From Plantago elongata (lineage: Eukaryota; Streptophyta; Magnoliopsida; Lamiales; Plantaginaceae), in NCBI GenBank assembly GCA_036897095.1, contig JAYMSP010000511.1, positions 1 to 49,039 of the forward strand: a DNA stretch of 49,039 nucleotides, given 5' to 3'. Positions 12,783 to 24,599 of the stretch are shown one piece after another. Each line of letters starts with the position of its first letter. Position 1 is the stretch's first letter. Made by a program: the position numbers and the translations under genes. Below the pieces are notes generated by a model. It made no database searches, was not told the DNA's origin, and saw only the letters and a program-made list of their open reading frames with translations.

Positions 12783-13443
12783 GTACTCGTGATTCCTCTG
12801 ATCAAGGAATATGTCGTAGACCTCTGTGGGCCACCGAACGTATACTAGTGGCCGCCACATATGTTTGAGTGAGCTAACATGTTCTGAAAACTGTTTGTAA
12901 ATTCATGATGTAACTTTTATATGCATGTGTTGAATTGTGTGAAAATCTGTTGATTGCAATTACTTGATCCGGACGTTGTGTATTATGAAATTCACCCTTG
13001 AACTTTGTACCTCAGACAAGAGTTAGTTGAATGTCCGAGAAGTACCATTTTGCTGACGAGGCTGACTTATAGAAGTTACTAGTCTCTTTGTACAGTAAGA
13101 TTTTGTATTTTGGCCTGTATAACATTAACGTGTAGTTAAGGTTTGGATATGTCGTACTTTTGGACTGTAGATATGCTAATACCAGTAACCACTCGCATGT
13201 ATATCATTTTGAAAATGCTTTCGCTAAAACTCTGATGTAAATTATGTTTCGAAAAATTATAGTAGCCCGGCGGTTGGCATTTTATATTAGGATGTTTGTC
13301 TGTGAGACTGACAGGTGGATAAGGCTTCGTGTGGACGGGGGAATGTTCACACGGCCGGTCATGCCAACAGGCGGAGTGGTGAATATGTTATTAAACGAAT
13401 ATTACATGTAGCGGGACCCACTGTGTGGTCCCGGGGCGTGACA

Positions 13444-14823
13444 TTTGTAGTATACAATTAAAAAATAAATATATTGATATTCTGTCATTTTTAAAATTTT
13501 AGTAAATTAATTTCTAAAAATAAAATTACTAAATCATTTTGAGTAAGTCTTGTGACAGACAGTATGTAGATAATTTATCTAGAGACAGATTTATTTTCTT
13601 AAGATAATCATCGATATTACCAATCAAAATATTTATGTTCTCAATATCGATATTTTTTCATATTAAAAAAGAACTTGATTTGGTTAACGACATATGCATT
13701 TTAATTAATAACAAAAATAATTTTTCTAAAAATATATATCGTTATTAAATAAATTAATTAGAAACTTTGTGGATCATTTTATGTTATATAACTTCAAATT
13801 AAATTATGTCATATATTAACATGGAAGTAAATCATGTAAATTAGTTTGCATGTAACTGAATTTGGGTACATGTAATGGATTGGAGTATATGTGAATGTGC
13901 CTTCTTGAAAATGATTCCCCTCTGACAATTAAATAAAGTAGCACCCTTATTCATTTCCACATACAAGAGCATGAGCCCGGAATCATCTCATCGTTTTATT
14001 GTGTTTTCAGATGTTATTAGAAGATTATCACGGCTAGAGAATGATGAAGTCCTAAAGCACTGACGAAGATTGATCAACGTTCTTGAAGTTTTCTCTAAAA
14101 CACACCGTTTGATGCAATACCAAGCTGAAAAGCCCTTGAACAAATGTTTCCCAAGTGCAAAACTTACTCTCAAAGTCGAAGATCAAATGTCAAATTCCAC
14201 AAAGATTTTAAAGTGTTCTTTATGTAGTTCGTCGAATTCCCAACAAGTAAGTAATTGAAAAGCACTTCCAAAGTTCACGTTTCGATTCGAGATCAAACCT
14301 AGATGTCCTCGAGTCTACGTTTCCTCAACTTTAAAGTCAAAATTCTAAAACAAATATATTTAAGTTTCAAGTTCACCACTTACACTTCAAACAATTGTCT
14401 ATGTTTTATTATGCACTAAAATACAATTTAATTTATTAATGATAAGATTGTAGGTATATGGAAGGATGAAAATCCAACTTATAACTCGTTACACTCAACT
14501 TAATCAGTATATATTGTGAAATAATTATTAGTATATATTGTGAACTAACTATATTTATTTAGGTATATTATAAATACGTAATATAGTAATTGTCAACCCT
14601 CCATTGCAATTTGAGAAAACATGCCGGCATGATTAGCAATTACTAGGATAATTGGGCCAATTGTATAATGTTGTTAATCGAATCGAATCGAGTTGAGTAA
14701 TGTGATATTTAGCTTTAAGTTTGACCTAGGCTTGTTAATAAAAGCCAATAAAAATCTGGCCTCGTGTTTGATTCGGACTCAATAAATAATATTTTTGAAT
14801 GAATCTTGCTATTGATAAATTTA
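13444..14823. other. Intergenic, AT-rich, no gene recognised
   Basis: The stretch 13980-14350 is less AT-rich and reads like decayed transposon sequence (AACAAATGTTTCCCAAG and similar), but no protein motif or LTR end could be assigned. Frames at 13988-14258 on both strands look non-coding. Confidence 0.5.
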
Positions 14824-15358
14824 AGAATAAAAATTATAAATTTATTTAAACAGTGAAATATAAAATTAAGTTCGAGCTCAATTCAGCTGGTCTAGTTTAT
14901 GGAGCAGTCGAACTGAACTACATTGCAAACTTTTGGCGAATGGTAATAGGTTTAGGTCATTTGGGAGAGTATAAAAGCGGCTTTGAGTTTATAATATAAA
15001 AAAGAATGAAGTTATAAATTTATTTAAACAGTGAAATATAAAATTAGGTTGGAGCTCAATTCAATTGGTTTAGTTTATCGAGCAGTCGAGTTGAACCACA
15101 TTGCAAACTTTTGGCGAATGGTAATAGGTTTAGGTCATTTGGGAGAGTATAAAAACGGCTTTGAGTTTATAATATAAAAAAGAATAAAAATTATAAATTT
15201 ATTAAAACAGTGAAATATTAAATTAAGTTCGAGCTCAATTCAGCTGGTTTACTTTATGGAGCAGTCGAGCTGAACCACATTGCAAACTTTTGGCGAATGG
15301 TAATAGGTTTAGGTCATTTGGAGAGTATAAAAGCGGCTTTGAGTTTATAATATAAAAA
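14824..15358 (+). repeat. Three tandem 178-179 bp copies of a promoter unit
   Basis: Copies run 14824-15002, 15003-15180 and 15181-15358. Each holds AACAGTGAAATATAAAATTA, GCAAACTTTTGGCGAATGG, TTTAGGTCATTTGG and, near its end, GAGAGTATAAAAGCGGC followed by TTTATAATATAAAAAAGAAT. Copies differ by scattered substitutions and small indels. The last copy abuts the proposed start codon at 15362, so each unit carries a TATA box and the sequence that precedes this gene's start. Confidence 0.92.
15326..15332 (+). promoter_or_regulatory. TATA box, proximal copy of three
   Basis: TATAAAA lies 36 bp upstream of the ATG at 15362, which would place the transcription start almost at the start codon. Equivalent boxes lie at 14970-14976 and 15148-15154 in the upstream repeat copies (the middle one reads TATAAAAA). 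Function is inferred from motif and position only. Confidence 0.55.
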
Positions 15359-15361
15359 AGA

Positions 15362-18300
15362 ATGACGTTCCTATGTTGTTCTCTTCTTCTTCTTCTTCTT
15401 CAGTGCTTGCTCTCCAAAGCCAGACGCCGCTTTGTCTTGTCGCCGCCAACCCCTCCTCTTCCATCCTCGCTCAGGTACTTTTCATTCCTAATTTCTGTCT
15501 TTAACAAGGTCTTGTTTCTTAATTAATTCACTCATTCTACTCAATTCTTGTTTCTTTTAACAAAATAACCAGCTCAATTCATGCAGTATAAAACAAAAAA
15601 CCGAAATGTGTCTAATTCTTCCCAAATTCCCAGTTAGTTATACTCATCACCTCAAAAACTAGCTTCTCTTTCACTTTCGCCCATTTATTCTTGTGCGATC
15701 CCCATTTATAGAACATTTAAATTAACAAAACCAGGTAAAAGATAGTGTTTTTAACCAGGTTTACGCAATTATAATCGATAGCCAAACAGTTTAATGCTAC
15801 TGAGTTTTTTAAAATGATGAAAAATCAATGATGATTTAGGATGCGTCTGACCTGCTCTTCGTTGTCACTGTTACTATGTTACTAATTTGAGGTGTATATG
15901 ACTTTGGGATCTTCTGCTTTACAAGCTAGCTGACATTGTAGGTTGGGAATCTTCGTAGGTTTTTATTGATTGTTGCCAATTCTGCCTCTTAGTGTTACTG
16001 TGTTAGCAGTGAAAGGTAGTGGTATTTGTAGAGCTTGAATGTTTACAAGGGCTAGGCCGTCAAATCATAAACTAAGCTTGCGTGGAGCTGCTGAATGTAG
16101 TACGAGAACTGGATCCTGTTCCTCCGAGAACATATAAATGCAGTTTGTGTAGTGCGTAAACTATAAGGCCTTAGATTCGGCCAATACAACATAGTTATGG
16201 GGGATGGGTCAGGCACTTTTCATTGCTGTTAGCCAAAATAGAAGAGCAACTTCCTAATTTTCACTTTTCAGTGGTTTTTCCTTTTTGTGCCATATTGTAT
16301 ATCTTATTATGTGCAGTGATTCATTCATAATTCAAGGCAAGCAGAAGTTGTCTTTTATCTTTCCGTGGGGAAACAGCCAAAATAAATACTTTTAATAGTT
16401 TACAAGAGAACATACATGCTCTATGTAAATTACCTTTTGTTTTTGTTTTTTAAAGTCATGTTATTATGAATTGGTAAAAAACTAATAAGTTTCTCTATTA
16501 ATTGTTTTATAGTTTTCAGTGAGGATTTACATTCTCGAGGTCGACTTAAGAGAAAATGCGTGAGTCTCATGGGTCCTAATTTACTAGCTGATGCTGGTAT
16601 AGGTAGTTACCCGTTTCTTACTGCTGATCAGAATATCGAAAGGATATATGAAGAATTTGATCGGAATAGTCTGAATTGCAAAAGTCATTGCCAAAATATC
16701 TTTGGAATGCAAGATATGACAAACGGAGGAATTGGTTCTCTAAAAACTGCCGAGCATGCTCCTGTTGATGTTCTGGAAATTTCACGAAACAGGGATGTCA
16801 AGTTGGTTGCTAAAGAAGATCCTGATGCCACTGAAAATTCGAGTTCATTTGCTGATACAGCCTCAGGAAATGGAGATACCGGAATTAGTGATGCTGAAGT
16901 TGAATCACAGTTCTTTGGTGAAGATGATATGGCACCCCAGTTTGATAGATTCAGCAGTGGTTTTCCCACAAGGTTCTAACTTTTGTTATTGAATTTCATT
17001 AAATATATGTACTTGCAGTCCTCTTTGTTATTAGTAACTGTCTTCTGCGTAATCTGGATTTTTTAATTCTTCATTGCTTTTGATATAAGTTACATAATTC
17101 TTGTTGCTACTGCCATTATTCTTATAATATGCAGAAGTATGTTTCTACTGATATAAAAGGTCTAAAATTAGTTTGAGCTGCTCATCTGTTTTGGAAAATG
17201 AACCTTGCTTATTTATGATCTGTTATGTGTTATGATCAATGTTTTCAGTTGGCCTAGTCTTGATATCCATATTTATGTAGGTCTATAGAGAAACTAACTT
17301 TTGATCCCAAATATTTTCATCTTTCGGCAAATTTTCTTGTTTTCTGCTAATGACATGTGAATCCTTTCAGGAAGAAAAAATTGACTAATCATTGGAGAAA
17401 CTATATACATCCTCTAATGTGGCGATGCAAGTGGACGGAAATAAAAATAAAGCAATTGGAGTTGCAGGCATCAAAATATGATCGATATCTTGCTGCCTAC
17501 GATCGGAGTAAACATGTAGCATCAGATCAAACAATTGAACAATGTGGCTCAAGGTCTCTCCCGTTTAGATACAAAGGTCGCGGAAATAAGCCAATGAGAA
17601 GGTTTAAGCGAAAGAGAGTAGAAGATACAACCGACGTGAAGTTTTACATGTCAAATCATAACCTTTTCTCCCAAAGGGGTAAGACTACTTTGTGCATGCT
17701 ATACCATAGGACTCCTTTATCTTGTTTTTTAAGCTGTATAATAACTACTGTGTAACACATTGCAGAAAATAAGCGGCTTGATCTTGATGGAGTTGCTTGC
17801 GAGGATCTTGGAAATGCAGGTTCTTTTTTAATCTTTTATTCGGTAAAATCCAAGTACAAGTGTGTGCTTGTTTATATCTTCTGATAATTTTGGATTTTTT
17901 TTTAATCTCATGTAAAGGGTATTAAGATCGACATAATCTCAAATTGCTAGCGAAGACGATTACCTGAATTTCCAAGAATAATTATAAATGGCCTTTTGAT
18001 TAATGAAAATTGTTTCAACGGTCTTCTCAAATATTTAAATATGGATATTAAAATGCAAGTTTTACCTATACATAGTTATATCATATGTGCGTTAACTTCA
18101 CCGTTGCTTTAGTGGATTTCATTTCAAAATTTTCTACTATTGAGTCATGGGTTCTACATCATTTAGCAATCCCACTTACACTTAAGTATTGTGTTTTTGG
18201 TGAATTACATATACTATTCAAATTAGAGATTAATTCCCAGACTTTTATGTGTAAATTATGGACACCATGTAAGATCTAAAAGCTTGGGGATTAGTAGTGC

Positions 18301-19654
18301 GAGGTAGCCATATAGGAGGGGTATATGTAATTTTCCCTAGTGTGTTATTACTCCCTCCGTCTCACTAAGCTGGACCACTATTCCATTTACGATTGTCCCG
18401 TTAATATAGCCTCGTTTCAAAAATAACAAAAAGTAAACCCCACTAACCATTATCCTTCTTACTTTCATCTGTCATGCTTTTTTCTAATCTTTATCAGTTC
18501 TATCTCCTATTTCTAGTGCTTTCTTCATTTCTTTAATATTTCTCTCAAAGAAGAAACAATAAACTATTCACTTTATTAAAAACTTAACGCCGGAAATAAA
18601 GTGGCCCAGATTAGCGGGATAGAGGGAGTATGTTACAAAATGAGCCACATAGAAGGGGAAACTGCTCGACTGAACTGTTCATGCTTATGCGTTTATGTGT
18701 TTCAGATCACCAGGGAACTGGTCATGATGACTTTGGACTCCACGACGATGGTCTATGTGCTGATGAGAATGACAATTTCTTAGAGCATGTCCTTTGCAAA
18801 ATTGAATTGGTTCACTCTCGGGTTCGCAAGTTAAGGGCTCAACTTGATTCTGTGATGATTAATAATTCTGATAAGTTTTCTTCCTCTGAGAACTTGAGCC
18901 AAGATGTGGTCTGTGAAGTACAGACCAGCTCCATGCACAGCCCTACACACTCTGCCTGTAACGGAGACACAGTTTCAGCAGGGGGGCTTTATACCTCGCC
19001 ACACCATATGTTGGATTATGATCTTGGAGACTTCATGATGCCTGATGGTGCAATGTCTAGCTTTGGAGAGGCTATTTCAGTTCCTGATATAATCGAAAGT
19101 ACAGTTGGATTGTTGTCATCTATTGATGTCACTCAGCATCATGCACAGATCATAGATTCATCAGAAAAAGTGAGATAATTGTGACTATTATTTGCATATG
19201 ATACAGTTTTGATAACAAACAGAAGATTTTTACTATTAGGTTTTGCAAACACCAAGTCTGGTAATTATGCTATAAATAAGCTATAATTGGTTTTAAATGA
19301 TCCTTTGCAAACATGCACCATGTTTAGTAATGCTCAATTGATTTGTAGCAAGGGCCTCATGAGTTTTCTGTGTGTTACGTACAGATTTTGGACAATATCC
19401 TGGCAAGTAACGAAACAGCTGAAGTAGAGGGGTCAACTGTCAAGGATGTTTATGACCAATCTGCAGAAAATAGTGGAAAAGATGAGAGCAACAATCTTGC
19501 CATGAGTTTAGTATCATCTCAGGAGCATTCAGCTTTGACTTCTTGCTTAGCATCTGATGTCCATTTTCCTAAAAATAAACGAAAGCGTGGAGAACGTAAA
19601 GCTGGTGGAAGTAATTGGAATCGTCACAGACCCACTGAACAACCTGACAGCTAG
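15362..19654 (+). CDS. Conserved plant protein of unknown function (At3g59670-like), 6 exons
   Basis: Proposed exons: 15362-15474, 16520-16972, 17371-17678, 17766-17819, 18706-19169 and 19385-19654 (the last could start at 19349, also in frame). All junctions are GT-AG and in phase, giving about 553 or 565 residues. Visible segments include LKRKCVSLMGPNLLADAG, then an acidic serine-rich stretch ending in EDDMAPQFDRF, a highly basic block (LTNHWRNYIHPLMWRCKW), a lysine/arginine cluster RRFKRKRVEDTTD that could be a nuclear signal, a helix-like VLCKIELVHSRVRKLRAQLD that could be a short coiled coil, and a basic tail with KNKRKRGERK. I recognise this as a plant-only family with no known role, sometimes mislabelled elongation factor. 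Exon 1 is the weakest part. It is chosen because it gives the right phase and begins just after the promoter repeat; an in-frame Met at 16569 is the fallback. Neighbours suggest no function. Confidence 0.8.
18351..18628. mobile_element. Stowaway MITE inside an intron, about 278 bp
   Basis: It begins CTCCCTCCGTCTCACTAAGC and ends TTAGCGGGATAGAGGGAG, a clear terminal inverted repeat, with TA on each side (18349-18350 and 18629-18630). It lies in the intron between exons 4 and 5 of the gene of unknown function and ends 77 bp before the exon 5 acceptor. It is noncoding. Confidence 0.9.
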
Positions 19655-20371
19655 GCGGCTTTACTTGATGACGTCCAAAGCAGCGATGAACTCTTGTAAC
19701 AACGGCGAATTTTGTCTTGGTATCCTGGGTCAATACTGGGTCTATGAGAATTACAAGAAATGTTCATCATCAAGATGATCAGATGCATTGAAATGCTCAG
19801 GTGGAAGATTTCGGACAACAAGAGGAAGGTTATTTCTCTTTACTCTTGGGGCAAAGTTATCTAAATGACTAAATCCGCTTATGTTGTTCTGTTCGATTTT
19901 CTCTTGTAGTTGCATAATGTAAGAAAATTTCATTTTTTTATGGATGTCGATTGTCGACAGACATTGTTAGCTCATGTCTTACCTGGCATTTTCAGTAGCA
20001 ATGAAACTGAGCAAGTTATGTTTCTAGTAAAGATGTTCTTGATGCTATCCCATGACTTATGTTTCTAGTAAGAAAAACAACTGTCTCTACTTCTGGATGC
20101 ACAAGGTTTTCCATAGAGTCAGCATAGATGGAACGATCCTGTTAGTTGTCGACCTGAGGCCCTTGAGTGAAGTTTGTACATGTATAACTCTTTTTCTTCT
20201 GGATAGGCTCATTGTTTTGCAAGAGACATGAGTAAGATTTGAAGTATCTAGCCTCGGTACTATAATCTAGCGGGAGAGAATGTCACTGGATTTAGGATTC
20301 AAGGAGTCATGTTCATGCGTGGTGGAATCAGTCAAGTCTCTCACCCGTGTTGAACATGTGTTTAAAACTTG
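19655..20371 (+). other. 3' UTR and intergenic spacer
   Basis: This holds the likely 3' UTR of the gene of unknown function, then unremarkable sequence up to the MULE. There is no clear AATAAA signal and no second gene. Confidence 0.5.
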
Positions 20372-20740
20372 TGCAGTAATTTACTGTTCAATTACCTGTG
20401 CGATATACGGTTTGAACTAATGTTAATGCTTTTCCAATTTAACAACTTATGTTGTTGAATTATTGAAAATTATTGTAATTAATATTTGCTATTAATAAAA
20501 TTTAAATAATCAAGATAAAAGGTAATAATCAGAATATAAGGTGAAATAAAAAAATGAGATCAGGACCACTTCGTCGTCTTCTCCACACGACTGATTACTC
20601 TGTGCAATTTATGTGTCATTCTGTTGGTACATTCCAAAACTTAATCTCAAAAAACTGAAGTATATTACTTGAATTTGATCTATACATACTATTAAACTTT
20701 TTATCTAATACTACCCATCAAAAGAGTTATACTATATATA

Positions 20741-20768
20741 AGAGTCGTATTTAAAAATTACGACTCTT
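20741..20768. repeat. Hairpin: inverted AGAGTCGTA arms
   Basis: AGAGTCGTA and TACGACTCT face each other around TTTAAAAAT. Two further GAGTCG/CGACTC pairs follow within 120 bp (to about 20880). It lies in the non-coding part of the FAR1-type MULE. A role is unknown. Confidence 0.8.
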
Positions 20769-21899
20769 AATAAGTGACGTAAATTTAAAAAGGGGTCACA
20801 AAAGGAGTGCGTCGTATTTCCGTTTGAAGTACAAATCAAGAGTCGTAATTTTGAAGTCACGACTCAAAGTTAGGAGTCGTTTTATTTCCTTCTTTGAATT
20901 AATTTTAATATCTTATTTTAGTTCATTTTTATATGACTCTTGTATAATAAATTTATGTATAAAATAATACTAAAAAATATCTCAGAAAATTAAAACTGAT
21001 GCAGCTCATCATAAAAATGTGTCATGCACTTCCGTCATCTTCCCTCAAGTTTTGTTCCTTGGAGAATTTGTGCATACATAAAAGAACAATTTGATTAGGT
21101 GATTTTTCCATTTTGAGTGATAATAATGATTAGATATGTACAGTAACATACTTGTAGTAGCATCGTCATGTTTGGGGTGCTATTTCGACCACTGTTTCCA
21201 CTTTGAGAATGATGATTGAGTTTGTTCACCTTTACAAATAAAAATAATAATAAGAATGAGAATTAACAAGTACGACATGGTAAAAAAAACGGTGGTTATA
21301 AATTACTATATACCTCCACTTGAGATTGAGGCAAATGTGAAGGACCTTATGGATTAGAGAAATAAGTGGTACCCGAAGGAAGATGTTGATTATTCTATTT
21401 CAACCAAAACACAAGTTAAATATTTTATTTAAAGAGAAACATGCACTTAATTTCATCAAAATTAACAAAATAAGAATACTATGCGAACCTGTGAGAAAGA
21501 AAGCATGGGTGGATGCAAGGATGTTCGAAGATCAGCAGTACCAGTTAAGTTGTAATTAAGAACATTCTCAGTCTGCATAGATACATAATCATAATTGTAA
21601 GAGATGTTACACCATAAATCAAGAAATAAAAATACTCAAAAGCTTAGACAACTTACTTGTGTATCGTTTTCAAGGGGTTTTGGAACCGATGCTTTAATTT
21701 GTCTTCTTATTTATCGGCTTTCTTTTCTTCAAGTGCACTCTTTAAACGTTTTCCAGATCTTACCTTGGGAGTCTTCTTCATTTTTATACCTCGTATTATT
21801 GTTTCAGCTTCAAGAGAACCTTCTTGAGCTACAACTGTTGAATTGATCATGCTACCTCCGTCTTCAACAGCCTCATTCTCTACTTCAAGAGTTGCAACA

Positions 21900-23822
21900 C
21901 CTTATTTCTTCGTCACTCTTGAGACAATATAATTTTTAACCACATAACTGGTACCTACACTTGGTTGTGATATCTCTTTACTATCAAACATCGCATTCAC
22001 ATCTTCCAGTGCCTTATACCCCATCACTTTAACAAACTCAAATGTGTCATCGGCTCGTGCGGCTCGTGTGGTGAGTTGACCGAATATTCGACACAATTCT
22101 CAATAATGCTCCCCATATCTTGACATCTCATCTGATTCATTCAACTTATTAGATGACAAAATCGTTGATGTTCCAGAAGGTTGTGGAAAGTCCTTAATAG
22201 TCCCTGTTTTTGCATATTTTGTCCACCTCTTCTTAATATAATAATCAGGAATTCGTAAAACATATGATCATCAAGCACTTTTAGAGCATGTGCACATAAA
22301 ATCCCTGCAAATTCAAACTTCCGACAGCTGCAATAAATCGTATGAGCAGAGTCATCATATGTAACCGTACAATAACAATACTTGTTAAGAGGGGTGATCT
22401 CATATCGATAGGTGGTTCCAAACTCAAAAAAATTTCTCAAATGAAAGATTTGTGTGTGTAAACATCACGAGCATGCTTCATAATCTCGAACTCATTAGAA
22501 CGCTTTATTTTGTTGTAATTGCTCCTCAAATCTGCTTTTAATTCTTTGTACCAACGATCTTCAACAAGCCTATCGAACTGCTCAAAAAACTGCAATAAAC
22601 TACTCTTATGGCCCACATACCTTTTCAACACATTGTTCATGTTTTCACTACGCTGAGTAGTAATGTTATCGGCACAAAAGTTTTGCCTCCCATAAACTAA
22701 TGCCCACTTTTCCTTCTTCGAAAACAATCTTAGAAGCCATTCATTTTTTTGTAGGCCATACTTTCCTAACATATCCTCCCATACATCTAAAAATCTTCTT
22801 CAGCTACATGGCCGTAAATGGAGTTCTTAAAGTCCGTCACAAAATCTGAAAATTTGTTGAAGATATCTGCAAGATATTTTATTGCATTTTGATAATGTGC
22901 CATATACACAATCGATGACATGTTCCATGCCAAGTTTCTTCTAGTGCTTTTGCCATTGCTGCATCCTGATCAGTGAAGATGGTCACGGGCCCTTTTCCGT
23001 TCATTGATTCTTTGAAAGTATCAAATAGCCACTTGAAAGTTTCAGCCATTTCATCATATAAAACAGTTGCACCAAACACCACAGTCTGTCTATGATGATT
23101 AAACACCAACAAAGAGGCCAAATGGCCTATCTTCTTTGTTTTTCATGTATGTTGTATCAAAGCCTATCTGCCCATCCACCCAGAATATATTAGCAATCAG
23201 ATCATCTTCGTCAATTTGAATGGCATTGAAAAAAATTGGATCTTGAGATTGCTTCAACTGCAGATAATTGAGTAATCCCCATGCATCTCCATCGTGCATT
23301 TGTATTGTTCTTTTTGAACGAAGATAGTTTTTCAGGTCTTCAAGAATATATCCAACTCACTCATGCCCGCCTACCTTTTGTGAAACATAGGTTAAACTGG
23401 CTTTCAGTGCTATTCCAGATTTACTTATGTTATCTATTTCAACAGCTTGATGCACCTTTATTTCTCTGTGAGACCTTAATATATGAGATTTTCTAGGACT
23501 AACTAGTTGGTGTCCATTGTGCTCTAAGACAAGTCCATATACTTCAAAATTACCAGTTGTACGTGCATTGATTGTCATATACGCACCACAACCTGTTGTT
23601 GTCTCTGGACGATGTGACTTATAATAACGTCTCGCTTATCTGGTTGTCTAAATCCTTGAGCAGAGCAACAAAATTTCCTGTAAACAATTGGATTTCCAGC
23701 CTTTGACGTTCTTCTAATACTAAATCACATAGCCACACCATAAGCATTATAAAATTTATATGCGTCATCTTCGGAATCGAATTCCATACCAATACTTTGA
23801 AACTCAATGGTGAGTCTTTCAT
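21900..23822 (-). pseudogene. FAR1-related MULE transposase, broken
   Basis: Read right to left, the remnant has a FAR1 DNA-binding region (GMEFDSEDDAYKFYNAYG; RKFCCSAQGFRQPDKRD; TTGNFEVYGLVLEHNGH), a MULE DDE core (GFDTTYMKNKEDRPFGLFVG with the first Asp; VTIFTDQDAAMAKAL with the second; TQRSENMNNVLKRYVG with the Glu) and a SWIM zinc finger (CSCRKFEFAGILCAHALKVL, CxC...CxH). FAR1/FHY3 family transposases have this layout and are close to 700 residues. Stops and frameshifts occur between and within the parts (for example TGA in the FAR1 domain near 23756, and breaks near 23590, 22880 and 22140), so no full protein can be made. A tamed FRS transcription factor is unlikely, since TIRs flank it and the frame is dead. 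Confidence 0.92.
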
Positions 23823-24242
23823 TGTTTCGGGTTATGCGTATAATCGAAGAGATGGAACTTGGAAGATGATGCGGTGGCCAGCGGCGAAGTAATCGGCCAT
23901 GTGGAGAAGACGACGAAGTGGTTCTGGTCTCTTTTTTTTCTTTTACGTTCTGTTCTGATTATTACCTTTTGTCTTGATTATTTAAATAATAATTCAACAA
24001 CATAAGTTGTTAAGTTAGAAAAGCAGTGACGTTTGGACTAATTTGGCTTTGTTTGGGCTTTTGATAGCTTTTGTTGTTGAATTAATCAATTGCCACATGT
24101 CCAATAGATATTGGTTCAAACAGTATATTGCACAGGTAATTGAACAGTAAATCCGCGGTGATGCAGTAATAATATGCAGTGGTGAGAATGACTTTGGAGA
24201 AACTTGTAAAGTCTGAACTTCACTCTCAAGTGTTTCCATCAC

Positions 24243-24560
24243 TCTGACTCATTAGTGTGCGCACCATAATGCCTCTTTCAAGGTCATTGATTCCAATTGC
24301 AATATCCTTCCATTTTTCCAAGTTGTTATATATCCAATAGGTAAAGTATTGGCAAGGCTCATCACCATTTTCTACCAAGTCCATGTTTAATCCCACCATT
24401 TCCATCAGTAGCATCCCGATACACATCCGCCTAGTAAGAAACATTGACAATGCTCCTGCTGATCAACTCGGGAGCCACATAACCTATTGTTTTCTGCACA
24501 ATAGTGAGAGTCATTGTGTTGTGTTTTGTAGAGTAAAACTTCGCAAGGCCAAAATTAATA
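24243..24560 (-). pseudogene. Receptor-like kinase fragment (LRK10L/PR5K type)
   Basis: The minus strand reads NFGLAKFYSTKHNTMTLT, then KTIGYVAPELISRSIVNVS, and after a frameshift GMLLMEMVGLNMDLVEN and YFTYWIYNNLE. This is the activation loop to subdomain XI region of Lr10-like receptor kinases, where the family has DFGLAKFYS, GYVAPEL and Y.ADVYSFGMLLMEM. The DFG aspartate is Asn here, a stop (TAG) replaces the Lys codon before ADVY, and the frame slips at the VYSFG site. The N-lobe and extracellular part are absent. It begins about 70 bp right of the FAR1-type MULE's target repeat. Confidence 0.88.
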
Positions 24561-24599
24561 TTTCTTTTTAACACAAAGTCGAAATAGATCAGACCCTGA

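Larger units (their letters stand above)
10325..13443 (+). mobile_element. Probable solo LTR of a Ty3/gypsy Tekay-type element, about 3.1 kb
   Basis: A long stretch with no meaningful ORF starts near TGTAATGATCGGAATCGG and ends GGTCCCGGGGCGTGACA. The GGGGCG(T/G)(T/A)ACA-style 3' end and a 2-4 kb length are typical of chromovirus Tekay/Del LTRs. It contains a TATA box (10943-10950) about 600 bp in, a GC-rich leader after it, and an internal tandem repeat. No primer-binding site or gag/pol follows, hence solo LTR. The 3' end is fairly convincing, the 5' end less so. I do not see a matching 5-bp target duplication (GTTAT before, TTTGT after), so boundaries are tentative. Confidence 0.5.
20381..24161 (-). 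mobile_element. FAR1/SWIM-type Mutator-like element (MULE), about 3.8 kb
   Basis: Long inverted ends match: left 20381-20587 and right 23900-24152. Both share TTTACTGTTCAATTACCTG, TTAACAACTTATGTTGTTG and CACTTCGTCGTCTTCTCCAC, and each arm has its own internal insertion. The flanks carry TGCAGTAAT at 20372-20380 and 24162-24170, a perfect 9-bp direct repeat as expected for Mutator target duplication. The right end has about 10 bases (TCACCGCGGA, read inward) that the left lacks, so the left tip seems trimmed or the repeat is coincidental. A broken FAR1-related transposase fills the right half on the minus strand. Confidence 0.85.

Noticed and set aside
16685-16992. Minus and alternate plus frames over exon 2 of the unknown-function gene
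   Set aside because: Shadows of the true frame, which is supported by splice phase on both sides.
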